The notes: generated from the sequence alone by a model not told the origin. A stretch of DNA of 64,000 bases from Streptomyces angustmyceticus (GCF_019933235.1 NZ_CP082945.1:7539501-7603500), one strand, 5' to 3'; positions 1 through 10,143 are shown, counted from the stretch's first letter. Numbers and translations are program-made.

Positions 1-167
1 TCGAGCCGTCTGCCGGCTGCTGGTTCGCGTCGCGACATCCTGCCATAAAGCGGCTTTTTCAAGACGCATGCCCAGATATGTACGTCATGCGGATTCTCTG
101 CCCGGTGAACTGATCGTCGGCTGTGTACGGGGAGCGGTGCACGACGGTCGGCGATCGGGAGGGGCTC

Positions 168-3125
168 ATGGCACTCGGGGAGATCGGCCGCAGGAACGAG
201 ACGGCGCGGCTCCGGGCCGTGCTCGAACAGTCCCGCCGGGACCGCGGACCCGTCGTGGCGGTCATCCGTGGCGAGCCGGGGGCGGGGAAGTCGGCGCTGC
301 TCGACGCCTTCGGAGCGGCCGCGTCCGCGGCGGGGTTCCGCGTCGCCGTGGTGCGCGGGACGGGGGCGGAGGACCGCCCGCATGCGGCCGCCCACCGGCT
401 CCTCGCCCAACTGAGGGCCGCTGACGGGACATGCGGGGAGGGGCCGCACGGCATACCGTCCGGAGAGGATCTCGGGCGGCCGGCCGCCGTGGTGCCGACG
501 GAACGGGACGTCCCCCTCGCCCTGTGCGTGGACGACATGGCGCAGGTCGACAGCCGGTCGCTGCGGTGGCTGCTGGAATTGTCCCGGACGGTGCCCACCG
601 CCCCGCTGGCGATCGTGCTCACGGTCCGGATCTGCGGGGCCGGGGCGGAGGCCGTCGCCGGCTCCGCCAACGGCACCCCGGACGAGCCCGGCGCCGCACT
701 CCTCGCCGCCGCCGAGCCCGTCGACCTGCCGGGGCTGGGCACGAACGACCTGCCCGAAGCCGCCGCCGAACGGTGCCGGGTCCGCCTCGACACCGGCACC
801 GCCGCGGTGTGCGGCGAACTCACCGGCGGCAATCCCGCTCTCCTGCGCGCGCTGCTGGCACCGCACACCGGCACCGCGCCGACGGCCGACGCGCTGCGCA
901 CCACCGCGGCGTCGGGCACCGTGGCAGGGGCCGACCGGTGGCTCGCGCCGTTGAGCGCCCCGGCCCTGGCGCTCGCGCGGGCGGTGGCGGTGCTCGGCGC
1001 GGGCGCGGAGGTCGTGGAGTGCGCCGAGCTGGTCCGCCTGACGGTCGAGGAGGCGCTCGGCGCCGTCGACCAGCTCGTCGGCGCCTGTCTCCTCGCCAAT
1101 CGCACCCCGCTGGCCTTCCGCCACCCGCTCCTCGAAGCCATGGTTCTCGGCCGTATCGCCGCCGGCAGCCGGGCCGCCCTGCATCTGCGGGCGGCGGCCC
1201 TGCTGCGCGACCGGCAGGCCGCCACGACGACCGTCGCCCACCACCTGGTCGCCGCCGGCCTGGTGGGACAGGAGTGGGCGATGCGGTGCCTGTGGCGGGC
1301 CGCCCGCCAACTGGAGCAGGAGGGCAGGCCCCAGGACGCGGCCCGCTGCCTGCGCGCCGCGCTCCGCGAGCCCCTGCGTCCCCACGAGAAGTCGGCCGTC
1401 CGCCGGGAACTCGCCGAGCTGGACGCCTTCGTCGACCCGGAGCGCGCCGTACGCCTTCTGGACGCCGCCCGCTGCGAGTCAAACGACCCCGGCGTCGTCC
1501 TCGAATACGCGCTGGCGCTGGCCGCGGTGCTGGCCGAGTGCGGCCGGGCCGAGGACGCCGTCACCGTCCTCGACGACGCCGCGGCCCGCCTCGGGCGGAC
1601 CTCGGGGGACGGCTCCTGGCAGCTGCGGCTGCGCCTGCACAAGGCGTTCACCTGCCGGCGCGGCCCCCTGTGGCTGGCGCAGGCGGCCGATCCGCCGGGG
1701 CACCTGACCCGCCGGGCCCCGCAGCGGGGGCAGGTGGGCCGGGAACTCGCGGCGCTGCGCGCGGTACAGGAGGCCGACACCGGGGCCGACCGGAGCGCGG
1801 CGGTCCGCTACGCCCGGCAGGGACTGCCGCGGGGTGCGGGGCCCGGCTCGGCCGCCCTGCTGTGGCACACCTGCGGCGTACTGGTGGCGGCCGGTGAACT
1901 GGCCGAAGCGTGGACGCACTGCGGCCGCGGGCGGCAGGTCGCCGGCGCCCGCCCCGGCCACTGGGACCACATCAAGGTCGAGCTGCTGCGCGCGACGGTC
2001 CTGCGGGCCCGCGGTGACCTCCACGCCGCCGACGCCACCCTGACCCCGCTGGCCGACCGTCTGGTCGCCTTCGCGGCGACCGGACACCCCTCGGCCGTGA
2101 CCGGCGTGGCCGTCCTGGCCGAGGTACGGGCTCTGAAGGGCCTGACCGACTCGGCCCGTTCCCTGCTCGCGGAGAGCGGCCTGGACCGGGACCCGCTGCC
2201 GTGGCGGCGGGACTCCGCGCACGCCCTGGCCGCGCGAGCGGCGGTGCACACGAGCGACGACCCCGCCCGCGCCCTGGACGACCTGCTCGCGGCAGGCCGC
2301 CTCCTGGAGGAGGCCGGGGTGCGGAACCCGGCGCTGCTGCCCTGGCGCTCCCGCGCCGCGCGGCTCCTCGCGGCGCGGGACGAACGCAAGGAGGCCGCCG
2401 AACTCGCCGCCGCCGAGCTGGACGACGCCCGCCGCTGGGGCACACCGGAGGCCATCGGCACCGCATGGCACGCCGTGGCCCTCGCCGAGACCGGGGAGCG
2501 GCACATCGACCTGCTCACGGACGCGGCCGCGCTCCTCGCCCGGTCCCCGGACCGCCTGCAACGCGCCGTGGTGCAAGCGGACCTGGGGGCCGGACTGGCC
2601 GGGCTGGGGCGCGGGGAGGCGGCCCGCGCCGAGCTGCTGTCGGCCTTCCGGCTCGCCCGCGCGTGCGGCGCGGAGCCGCTGGCGCGGCACGTCCAGAGCG
2701 TCTGGACGTCGCTCCGGGGGACGGAGCGGGGGCCGTTGGAACTCTCCGGGACGCCCATGCCGGCGCCCGCGCCCGTGCCCACGCCCGCTCCGGTGCCGGC
2801 CCCGATGGCCGCGCCCACGCCCCTGGCCTCGCCCGACCCCGCGGGCGTGGGGGAGCAGCCGTCCGTACCCGCGCCGTCCACCGTCCACGCCGCCCCACGG
2901 CCCGCCCCGCACTCGGTCCGGCAGGCCGACTCTCCGCTCCTGGACCGCCTGACGCCGCAGGAACGGAAGATCCTCCACCTCGCCAGGGACGGACACTCCA
3001 ACCGCGACATCGCGGGCCGGCTGTTCGTGGCCGTGCGCACCGTCGAGTTCCACCTGTCCGGCGCGTACCGCAAGCTGGGGATCACGGGCCGCCGGCAGCT
3101 CGCCCAGGTCTTCAGCGGCGGCTGA
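168..3125 (+). CDS. LAL-type LuxR transcriptional activator of the thiopeptide locus
   Basis: This is a 985-residue ATPase-type (LAL) regulator. A Walker A motif GEPGAGKS lies at about residues 35-42, a long helical repeat region fills the middle, and a Pro/Ala-rich linker (about 860-920) precedes a C-terminal LuxR helix-turn-helix (LTPQERKILHLARDGHSNRD). The frame is open back to a GTG at 123, but the ATG at 168 is preceded by GGGAGGGG and begins just before the AAA-like domain, so I chose it. The gene converges on the biosynthetic block with only 24 bp between stops. LAL proteins usually activate the pathway beside them, so a pathway-specific role is inferred. The shared element upstream of the precursor and first operon genes is a candidate target. 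Confidence 0.9.
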   Translation: MALGEIGRRNETARLRAVLEQSRRDRGPVVAVIRGEPGAGKSALLDAFGAAASAAGFRVAVVRGTGAEDRPHAAAHRLLAQLRAADGTCGEGPHGIPSGEDLGRPAAVVPTERDVPLALCVDDMAQVDSRSLRWLLELSRTVPTAPLAIVLTVRICGAGAEAVAGSANGTPDEPGAALLAAAEPVDLPGLGTNDLPEAAAERCRVRLDTGTAAVCGELTGGNPALLRALLAPHTGTAPTADALRTTAASGTVAGADRWLAPLSAPALALARAVAVLGAGAEVVECAELVRLTVEEALGAVDQLVGACLLANRTPLAFRHPLLEAMVLGRIAAGSRAALHLRAAALLRDRQAATTTVAHHLVAAGLVGQEWAMRCLWRAARQLEQEGRPQDAARCLRAALREPLRPHEKSAVRRELAELDAFVDPERAVRLLDAARCESNDPGVVLEYALALAAVLAECGRAEDAVTVLDDAAARLGRTSGDGSWQLRLRLHKAFTCRRGPLWLAQAADPPGHLTRRAPQRGQVGRELAALRAVQEADTGADRSAAVRYARQGLPRGAGPGSAALLWHTCGVLVAAGELAEAWTHCGRGRQVAGARPGHWDHIKVELLRATVLRARGDLHAADATLTPLADRLVAFAATGHPSAVTGVAVLAEVRALKGLTDSARSLLAESGLDRDPLPWRRDSAHALAARAAVHTSDDPARALDDLLAAGRLLEEAGVRNPALLPWRSRAARLLAARDERKEAAELAAAELDDARRWGTPEAIGTAWHAVALAETGERHIDLLTDAAALLARSPDRLQRAVVQADLGAGLAGLGRGEAARAELLSAFRLARACGAEPLARHVQSVWTSLRGTERGPLELSGTPMPAPAPVPTPAPVPAPMAAPTPLASPDPAGVGEQPSVPAPSTVHAAPRPAPHSVRQADSPLLDRLTPQERKILHLARDGHSNRDIAGRLFVAVRTVEFHLSGAYRKLGITGRRQLAQVFSGG

Positions 3126-3149
3126 CGCCGGGGCGGGCGGGGGCGGGGC

Positions 3150-4340
3150 TCAGCGCGTGCCCTCCGCCCACTCGGTGCCGATCCGCCGCCAGGCGGGCTC
3201 CTCGCTCCCGTCGGGTTCGGCGACGTACCGGGCGAAGCTGGCGACGGCCGACGTGCCGTGCACCGACTCCACGGTCCGCGACGCCAGATGGCACAGCAGC
3301 CCGCGGTCCACGGGCGCCAGCCCCAGCCGGTTGAGGTGCAGGTAGAGGTAGTTCATCACCAGGCGGAACGACGCGAACCACGCGTCGTCGACCAGGAAGT
3401 CCCGGTGCCCGTGGTCGGACTGCAGGAGCCGGTGGAACTCGCTGAGCTCGCGCGTCGGCATGCGCGGCGCCAGCGCCGCCCCGGCCATCGACACCTCGCC
3501 CGAAGCGAGCAGCGGCTGCGCGATCCGCTGGTGCCGGCGCACGGCCCGCGCCCACTCCCGTACGAAGGGCACCCCGGAGCCCGGCGGGGGATCGGTGCCC
3601 TCCGGGTCCGCGAGCGTGGCTTCCACCTCCCGCAGCCGCGCGCCCAGGGCGGCTTCCTGCCTGCGGAACCGCTCGTCGAAGCGGGCGAGGCAGACCACCG
3701 GGTCGCGGGTGCGGGACAGGAAGGCGTCCGCGTGCGAGCGCAGCGACAACACGCCCCGCTCGATCGGGGCCCCGCCGTCCTCGAACGGGATCGCCGCCGC
3801 GGCCGCCGTGGTCCACATCAGGTCCAGTGCCAGCACGGACAGCGGAGCGGCCCGCAGATGCTCGTACATCCGGAACGCGAGGCCGGTGGTGTCGGAGAGG
3901 AACCCGGCCAGCAGTTCGCTCGCGCGCGGCGAGCCGAGCACCTGCAGCCGGTGGTCGTACGGGCGCTCCACGACGGTGTTGTCCGCCACCCACGGACCCG
4001 GCGGCCCGGCCTCCATCTCCAGTTCGGCGAGCCGCTCGTGCACGGGCGCGAGCGCGGCGGGGTCCACCCGGACGGTGGACGGGCGCGCCCGTAGGTAGTC
4101 GGTGACGATGCTCCGCACCCGGGGGCGTACGTGCGCCCGCCATGTCGCCTCCTCCGTAAGGAAGTTGAGACGGAGATGCGGGCCGCGCAGCCAGTGCCGG
4201 CCGAACCAGGCGCCGCGCACCCGCGCCTCCACCGAGGCGAACGCCGGCCGGACGGCGCCCAGGATCAGTGCCGGCTCGGCGGCTTCGTCGTGGTGGTGGA
4301 CGTGCAGGCTGTACCAGGACGCCCCGGCGGATCCGGTCAT
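3150..4340 (-). CDS. Thiopeptide-type elimination-fold protein, probable pyridine (aza-cycloaddition) synthase
   Basis: This 396-residue protein belongs to the lantibiotic dehydratase C-terminal (SpaB_C) fold family. It opens with WYSLHVHHHD and continues with GRHWLRGPHLRLNF, patterns seen in thiopeptide biosynthesis proteins. Thiopeptide loci carry two such proteins. One removes glutamate from glutamylated Ser/Thr, and the other joins two dehydroalanines into the central nitrogen heterocycle and expels the leader. I assign this larger, last-in-operon copy to ring formation by analogy with TbtD-like enzymes. The two copies could be swapped. Its ATG overlaps the upstream TGA as ATGA, so it is translationally coupled and is the last gene of the leftward operon. 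Confidence 0.8.
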   Translation of the reverse strand: MTGSAGASWYSLHVHHHDEAAEPALILGAVRPAFASVEARVRGAWFGRHWLRGPHLRLNFLTEEATWRAHVRPRVRSIVTDYLRARPSTVRVDPAALAPVHERLAELEMEAGPPGPWVADNTVVERPYDHRLQVLGSPRASELLAGFLSDTTGLAFRMYEHLRAAPLSVLALDLMWTTAAAAAIPFEDGGAPIERGVLSLRSHADAFLSRTRDPVVCLARFDERFRRQEAALGARLREVEATLADPEGTDPPPGSGVPFVREWARAVRRHQRIAQPLLASGEVSMAGAALAPRMPTRELSEFHRLLQSDHGHRDFLVDDAWFASFRLVMNYLYLHLNRLGLAPVDRGLLCHLASRTVESVHGTSAVASFARYVAEPDGSEEPAWRRIGTEWAEGTR

Positions 4341-5368
4341 GCGACGCCCTGCGCCTCGGGCAGCTCGGACAGCACCCGTCCCACGAGGAAACGCAACTGG
4401 TTCTCCTGCCACAGCGTGAGCCCGAGGCGGTTGTTCACCAGGTGGGCGCAGCGCAACAGCACCAGGCTGGTGGCCGGGTGGGCGGTGGCCGCCAGGTCCA
4501 GCGGTTCCGCCAGGGGGGAGCCCGCCCAGTCGGCGGCGAACCGGCCGGTCTCCTCCAGGTGGTGCAGCTCGTCGCGCAGCCGCCGCACCGACGCCAGCCA
4601 GTATCCGCGCTGGTCGTTCCCGGGCGGACGGGCCGTGAGTTCCCAGGTGTGCCGGGCGCGCGCGTGCAACCGCTCCCGCTGGGCGCGGTAGCGCGGCTCG
4701 ACATCGGCGGCTTCGGGGCCGCTTCCGAACGGCAGCGGCGGCCCGCCGTGGCGCGCCCACCGGTCGCGGACCTCGTCGCACAGCGCGAACACGCCCACCA
4801 CCAGGTCGAATGCGAGCAGCGCCCGCTGCTCCACCGAGGTGCCCGCCGACACCACCGACAGCGCCAGCCGGCTCGACTCGCAGAAGTGCCGCTCCACGGC
4901 GGCGATGGCGGGGCCGCGCCCGTAGTCGGCGTGCTCACGCTCGTAGGGGAGGAACTCCGCGGTGTTGTTGGGCCGCACCACGTCGTCATGGCCCGCGCGC
5001 CCCTCCAGCCCGGCCAGGTCCTGCGCGACCTGCGCGAAGCGGGAGCGGTCCACGACGTCCGGGGCGGGCGACGTGGCGAGGAACGTGCCGAGGCGATGCT
5101 CCGCCTCCTCCGCCACCGCCGTGCGGTCACGGGCACGGGAGGGCAGCAGCCGCAGCCGCACATGCGGGCCGCCCTCCCAGTAGCGCAGGAAGAAGTACCG
5201 CCGGATCAGCCCGCGTCGCTCCAGTTCCGTCACCACCGGCTCGACGCAGCGGGCGAGGAGGGCGTCCTGGTCGGTGTCGTAGAAGACGTGCGCGCACACC
5301 CAGTCCGCCGCCCGTGCGGTCGCCGGGTCCAGGCGGGCGCCGTCGCGGTGTCCGTCCGTCATGGTCAT
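4337..5368 (-). CDS. Thiopeptide dehydratase, elimination-domain half (lantibiotic dehydratase C-terminal type)
   Basis: The 343-residue product starts MTMTDGH and contains WVCAHVFYDTDQDALL followed by YFFLRYWEGGPHVRLRL, the hallmark of the thiopeptide-type bacteriocin domain (TIGR03891-like). In split LanB systems this half performs beta-elimination of glutamate from glutamylated Ser/Thr to give Dha/Dhb. It sits directly after the glutamylation half, with ATGA overlap to both neighbours, which supports co-translation of the two halves. The core peptide contains four Ser and two Thr as possible substrates. Which of the two elimination-fold proteins does elimination and which does cyclisation is inferred from order and motifs only. 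Confidence 0.82.
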   Translation of the reverse strand: MTMTDGHRDGARLDPATARAADWVCAHVFYDTDQDALLARCVEPVVTELERRGLIRRYFFLRYWEGGPHVRLRLLPSRARDRTAVAEEAEHRLGTFLATSPAPDVVDRSRFAQVAQDLAGLEGRAGHDDVVRPNNTAEFLPYEREHADYGRGPAIAAVERHFCESSRLALSVVSAGTSVEQRALLAFDLVVGVFALCDEVRDRWARHGGPPLPFGSGPEAADVEPRYRAQRERLHARARHTWELTARPPGNDQRGYWLASVRRLRDELHHLEETGRFAADWAGSPLAEPLDLAATAHPATSLVLLRCAHLVNNRLGLTLWQENQLRFLVGRVLSELPEAQGVA

Positions 5369-7983
5369 CGTGTCCGTCCTTCGTTGATCTCGACGAGGAA
5401 TTCGGTCACCCGGGGCCCGCTGTCGTCGTGGTCCGGCATCTCGCAGGGGCCGGGCAGGGCCTCCTGGAGGAACACCACCTGTCCCGCACCGGCGGCGAGC
5501 AGCCGCTCGAAGACCCCGACGAGCAGCAGGTTGGCGAAGTCCACATAGAGCGGCTTGCGCGACTTGACCCGCCACACCTCCCCGCTGACCACCGACCGCG
5601 GGTCCAGGGCGCGGACGAAGCACCGCTGCGGCATCCCGTGCTCCGTCAGCCACCCGACCAGCCGCAACAGCAGCGAACGGTCGCTCTCGCCCTTCTCCCG
5701 CCGCGGCACGGCACCCGCCGGCAGCACCCACTGCCGGCGGCTGACCGTCGTACGGCCCACGACCACCCGCGGCTCCGCCATGACCTCCCGCACCTCCGAG
5801 AGCGATGGATCGCCGAACATCCGCCGCCCCGGGATCAGCAGGTTGGACGTCGCGCCGAAGGTCTGCAGCAGCAGACGCAGCGCGGGCGGCAGCCACAACT
5901 CCGCGATCAGGTTGGGGTGGACGGGCCGTACCTCGCCGTCGCGCCCCCGCGCGTGCAGGGTGAGCAGGCCGGGGCCCGGGTCGTGCCGGACGAGCAGGTC
6001 GCCCAGGCGGATACGGTGCCCGCGAGGCCGCAGGCTCAGCCCTCCGGGGTAGTCGATCTCCGCGGCGACGGCGGACGCCCGCAGACCGACGTTGCTGCCG
6101 AAGTGGCGGCAGGTGTCGGCGGGGACGAGGCCCGGGGGCGGGGGAGCGGTGTCCACGGCCGTGTCCCGTACCGCGTCGAGCCCCGCCTGGGTCAGGAGCC
6201 GCCGGATGCGGTCGCGTCCCCGGCCGTGCCCGGAGTTGACGGCGTTGACCACGAACTCGGGCGCGGTGCCGGTGCCGAGCGGCTGGCCGTAGTAGGTCAC
6301 GGAGTCCGGCGCCCGCATCCACGCGGGCCGGCGTTCCACCACCGAGAGCAGCCGCTCGGGGGCGATCCGGGCGACGCCCTGCGCCTCGGCCGGGGCCGCG
6401 CGGACCACCTCGCACAGTTCGTCCCGCAGCGCGGCCAGTTCGCCCAGCCGGGGCAGCCGGTGCCGGTACATCGGCCCGTAGCCGTGCACGGCGACCGAGA
6501 GCAGGGCGGGCAGCGCGGGGTCGTCGCGCAGCCAGGTCTGCACCAGCCGGTGGAAGGCGAGGAACGGCACCGACTCGCCGGGGCCGACGCGCTCGGCGAA
6601 CAGGTCGGCGAGCGCGACCCGTCCGGGCAGGCCGGGGTCGAGCACGGCGTAGCACTGCCGTACGGCGTCCAGGTCCCGCAGGACCGGACCCCAGGCGTGG
6701 CGGTCCGGACCGGGGTAGGGCGCCGCCACCAGGGCGTTCTCGATGACGCTGTTCTTGGCGGGCAGAGTGACCCGGTCCGGGCCTGCCAGGTCCCTGATCC
6801 GCCGCAGGGCCGCCTCCACCGCACGGGTGGCGCGCACCCGCTCCGCAGGATCGGACAGGCGCGGATAGCCGGCCAAGGTGTCGGCGATGACCGCGAGTTC
6901 CCGCTCGATCCCGACGAGCCCGTCATCCGTCGACCCGGCGAGCCAGGAGCGCACCTCGGCGACATGATCGAGGCTCTGGTCGGCGAAGGGCCGCTCGGCC
7001 TCCAGCAGCCCCAGCTCCTCCAGACGCGCCAGGTACGCCGCGGCCGTCGCCCGGTCGCTCGCGGTGCGGTCCGCGACGATCCGGGCCGCCTCCTCGCGCG
7101 TGGGGCGGCCCTCCCGCACCACCGCCACACACTCCCGCACCGCGGCCGCCCCGGGCAGGGTCCGCAGCGGCTCCTCGGCGCCCGTCCCCAGGAACTCCCA
7201 GCGGCCCTCGGTGAGCCGGGCACTCGGGTTGAGGCGCAGCCGTGCGCGCCCGGCGAGCCCGGGACGGCCGGCGAGCGCGCGGACGACCTGCTGGACGACC
7301 CACACGTTCAGCTCGGCGACCGTACGCACCCCGGGCCCGCCTGCCGCCCGGTCCCCTTCGTCGCCGTTCCAGGTCCCCAGGCCGCTGGCGGTGAACGTGC
7401 TGAACGGACTGGTCTTCATGGTGACCCGCGCCAGGTACTTGGCGAGCCGCAGCGCCAACGAGCGCTCCGGTGCCCGCTCGTCGGGGCGCGCGAGCCACTT
7501 GCGCACCTCGGCGAGGAGCACCGGACTGCTCAGGACGAGCCCGTGCTGGAGGACGGGATCGCCGGCCGCCTTGCGCAGCAGTACCTGCTGGGTGCGCAGA
7601 TGGTGCCCGATCAGGTCGTCCAGCCGGGCCACCGCCTCCTGATGGCCGGCCCGCAGCCGCGCCCAGCCGTCCACCTCGTCGACGACGGCCCGGGGGAGCA
7701 GCGCCCGGACGTCGTCGTTCCAGTGCCGCTCGGCGAGCGGACGGCGGTTGTGCACGGCCCGCCGCACCGCCACCAGCAGCGGCTTGCCGGAACCGGCCCG
7801 CCCGATTTCCTCGTAGAGCACACCGGACAACACCGATGCCCGGCCATCGAGTTGGCGCTCCATGGCGCACACGGCCTCGGCCCGGCGCCACAACTCCGGC
7901 GAGCGCATGTCGTCCAGCGTGGGCGCGGGCAGCCCGCCGATCCGTACGCCGAAGGTGTCCGGGGTGGTGAAGTCCTCGGTCAT
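5365..7983 (-). CDS. Lantibiotic dehydratase N-terminal (tRNA-dependent glutamylation) protein
   Basis: The 872-residue product is a stand-alone LanB glutamylation domain. It has the conserved KTSPFSTFT motif near residue 190 and the C-terminal stretch ending in EFLVEINEGR. This family transfers glutamate from charged tRNA-Glu to Ser/Thr side chains of the precursor before elimination. The missing elimination domain is supplied by the next gene (343 aa), as in other thiopeptide loci. The ATG at 7983 lies 64 bp downstream of the YcaO stop, and the stop overlaps the next start as ATGA. Confidence 0.92.
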   Translation of the reverse strand: MTEDFTTPDTFGVRIGGLPAPTLDDMRSPELWRRAEAVCAMERQLDGRASVLSGVLYEEIGRAGSGKPLLVAVRRAVHNRRPLAERHWNDDVRALLPRAVVDEVDGWARLRAGHQEAVARLDDLIGHHLRTQQVLLRKAAGDPVLQHGLVLSSPVLLAEVRKWLARPDERAPERSLALRLAKYLARVTMKTSPFSTFTASGLGTWNGDEGDRAAGGPGVRTVAELNVWVVQQVVRALAGRPGLAGRARLRLNPSARLTEGRWEFLGTGAEEPLRTLPGAAAVRECVAVVREGRPTREEAARIVADRTASDRATAAAYLARLEELGLLEAERPFADQSLDHVAEVRSWLAGSTDDGLVGIERELAVIADTLAGYPRLSDPAERVRATRAVEAALRRIRDLAGPDRVTLPAKNSVIENALVAAPYPGPDRHAWGPVLRDLDAVRQCYAVLDPGLPGRVALADLFAERVGPGESVPFLAFHRLVQTWLRDDPALPALLSVAVHGYGPMYRHRLPRLGELAALRDELCEVVRAAPAEAQGVARIAPERLLSVVERRPAWMRAPDSVTYYGQPLGTGTAPEFVVNAVNSGHGRGRDRIRRLLTQAGLDAVRDTAVDTAPPPPGLVPADTCRHFGSNVGLRASAVAAEIDYPGGLSLRPRGHRIRLGDLLVRHDPGPGLLTLHARGRDGEVRPVHPNLIAELWLPPALRLLLQTFGATSNLLIPGRRMFGDPSLSEVREVMAEPRVVVGRTTVSRRQWVLPAGAVPRREKGESDRSLLLRLVGWLTEHGMPQRCFVRALDPRSVVSGEVWRVKSRKPLYVDFANLLLVGVFERLLAAGAGQVVFLQEALPGPCEMPDHDDSGPRVTEFLVEINEGRTR

Positions 7984-8047
7984 GGCCGACTCCAGTCACG
8001 GAAGGTGCGGAAAGCACGGGGGAGCGTGGGTGGCAGGCGGACGGACG

Positions 8048-10087
8048 TCACGGGAACGGATGCGGGTGCGGATTGATCTCCGCCTCGGCCAACGGCGCTC
8101 CGCGACAGCCGAGTTCGGCCGGCAGCCGCAGCAGCCGGGGCAGCCCGTGGGTGCGGCGCATCCGGTGCCCGAACGTCATCGGCAGCAGCCCCGGCACGAT
8201 CACCTTCGCGCAGGCCAGCCCGCCCGCCCGGTGTTCGTCCGTGGTCTGGTCGACCACGACGACGTCCAGGCCCCGGCCGGTGAACCGGGCCACCGCCTCG
8301 GCCAGGTCGTCGCGGAGATCCTCGCCGCGCGGCCGGCAGGTGGCCCGCGCGAATGCCTCCTCGACGGGCAGCCCGCCCCGCTCGGCGTCGCCGTCGTCGC
8401 CGAGCAGGAAGGCGAAGCGGTCGAACGCGGCCGGGTGGCAGTACAGCAGCGCATGGTCCCGCATCTCGCGCACCAGCTCCGGCGCGTCGACCATCGCCGC
8501 GATGCGGTCCCGCTCCTCGCGGAAGGCCGCCCGGTTCCACCCCAGGTTCGCCGCGAGTTCCAACAGGCCGTTCCGCAGGGCGCTCTCGGGGTCGAAGTGC
8601 GCCCCCGCGGCGCAGACCGCGGCGGGCTCGTCGGGCCGGCCCGGTCCGCTCGGCCGTACGGCCATCAGCCACGCCGTGGGGATGCCGTGCTCCGGGGTGG
8701 TGGCGAAGGCCAGCACCCGGTGGCCGCTGTCCTGCCGGATGCGCTCGGCGAGCGCACCGACGCGGGGGTCGGACACCGTCCGCAGGTCCACCCGCGGCAC
8801 CGGGAGGCGGGCGTACCAGGTCAGCAGGAACGCGTCCCGCTCGGCGAGTTCGACCAGCCCGTGCAGCGCCGCCTCCTCCAGACAGCCGCCCAGCGCGCAC
8901 CCGTTGGACACCTCGTACGCCAGGGGCCGGGCCGCCTGGTTGCCGTGCCGGGTGCGGTAGTACGCGTAGTCCTCCGGCACCAGGACGGGGGCGTCCCGGG
9001 CGAAGGAGTGCCCCCATACCCAGTTGAGCTCCAGGCCCGGGTCGTACGGCGGATAGGGGAAGTCCGGCTCGGCGTAGCGCTCGGGCGGGTACAGGCCCAG
9101 GTCGAGGGGGCACAGCGCCCGGTCGGCGACCGCCGCGTAGCCGGACCGCACCGTCGTCCGCCGCCCGCCGGGCCGGGCCCCGCCCAGCCGCTCCAGGGCC
9201 TCGGCGAGCGCGGTCCGGGCGCACGCCGCGTAGTCCAGATCGCGGCCGAACCCGGCCTCCTGCTCCCCGCCCGGCAGGTGCAGCGGGGCGGAGACCATGG
9301 GATACGGATAGTCGGTGCGTACGTCGAGCTGCCGGACCAGTCCCGTGCGCCCGTCGACGTACCGGGCGACCAGCTCGTCCCAGTCCGCTCGCAGGTCGCG
9401 CACGCGCGGGACGTCCGGGTGGGGCTTGGGCCGGGGCCGCTCCATGAGGACGGGCGGCCGGTCCTCCGGGAGCCCGCCGCACCAGGTGCACGCCGGGTCG
9501 GGCAGGAAGCGGTGCACGTCGACGGCCATGGTCGTCAACGGCAGGAAGGCGACGGCGCGGTCGGTCGACCGCCCGGCGGTGGCGCCCAGGTCGCTCGCGA
9601 CGAGCGCGGCGGCGGTTTCGCACGCCCAGGTGGTGAGGACTGGTGACGCCCGGTCCGCGAGCCGGTCGCCGTGCCGCTCCAGGAGGGCCGCGCGCGGACT
9701 GTCCTTGCCGAGGGCCCGCTGCCGCCGCGTCCGGGCGCACCGGGCACACCCGGCCCGCCCCGGTACGGTCGCCGGGCCGATCACGAGCAGACCGAGCTCG
9801 ACCCGTACGGGCAGCCAGGGCACGTCGGGGCGCGGTGGCTCGGTCCCGGTCACCCAGCCGTCCTCGGCGGTGACCACCGCGGCACACGCCGGATCCTCCT
9901 CCGGCACCAGCCGGTGCGTACGGGCCAGGGCCGCCCGGATCGTCGAGGCGAGGGCGCCCTTGCCGACGACGGCGACGGGGGCCGCGGGAGCCGCGAGGGC
10001 CGTCTCGGGGCCGGTGGGGCGGGCCGGGCGGAGGGTTTCGGCGAGCCGTCCGGTGCGGGCGGCTGTCGCTGCGTCGGTCAACGTCAC
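8048..10087 (-). CDS. YcaO-domain azole-forming cyclodehydratase
   Basis: This 679-residue TOMM cyclodehydratase (SagD/TbtG type) should use ATP to convert core Cys residues to thiazolines. The N-terminal third carries a probable zinc site, C114-x2-C117 and C200-x2-C203. The YcaO domain follows, and the protein ends in NPHPHPFP, the proline-rich tail typical of azole-forming YcaO enzymes. The annotated start is GTG at 10087. A TTG two codons later (10081) is better spaced from the upstream GAGGA, so the exact start is uncertain. The gene follows the precursor after a 72-bp gap that holds a strong stem-loop. Confidence 0.93.
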   Translation of the reverse strand: MTLTDAATAARTGRLAETLRPARPTGPETALAAPAAPVAVVGKGALASTIRAALARTHRLVPEEDPACAAVVTAEDGWVTGTEPPRPDVPWLPVRVELGLLVIGPATVPGRAGCARCARTRRQRALGKDSPRAALLERHGDRLADRASPVLTTWACETAAALVASDLGATAGRSTDRAVAFLPLTTMAVDVHRFLPDPACTWCGGLPEDRPPVLMERPRPKPHPDVPRVRDLRADWDELVARYVDGRTGLVRQLDVRTDYPYPMVSAPLHLPGGEQEAGFGRDLDYAACARTALAEALERLGGARPGGRRTTVRSGYAAVADRALCPLDLGLYPPERYAEPDFPYPPYDPGLELNWVWGHSFARDAPVLVPEDYAYYRTRHGNQAARPLAYEVSNGCALGGCLEEAALHGLVELAERDAFLLTWYARLPVPRVDLRTVSDPRVGALAERIRQDSGHRVLAFATTPEHGIPTAWLMAVRPSGPGRPDEPAAVCAAGAHFDPESALRNGLLELAANLGWNRAAFREERDRIAAMVDAPELVREMRDHALLYCHPAAFDRFAFLLGDDGDAERGGLPVEEAFARATCRPRGEDLRDDLAEAVARFTGRGLDVVVVDQTTDEHRAGGLACAKVIVPGLLPMTFGHRMRRTHGLPRLLRLPAELGCRGAPLAEAEINPHPHPFP

Positions 10088-10110
10088 ATCCTCGTCGTTC
10101 GCCGGGATGC

Positions 10111-10143
10111 CGCGTCCGGCGGGCGCGGGGCCCGCCGGACGCG
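10111..10143 (-). terminator. 13-bp perfect stem-loop between precursor and YcaO genes
   Basis: The arms CGCGTCCGGCGGG (10111-10123) and its exact complement (10131-10143) enclose a 7-nt loop. It lies 16 nt after the precursor stop in the direction of transcription, with no long U tract. This position suggests partial termination or 3' stabilisation, which would keep precursor mRNA in excess over the enzyme genes. The function is inferred. Confidence 0.6.

Noticed and set aside
4810..8076. Very long rightward frame antisense to the dehydratase genes
   Set aside because: Its composition (Arg/Pro/Gly-rich, no domains) is that of a GC-driven shadow of well-identified genes on the other strand.
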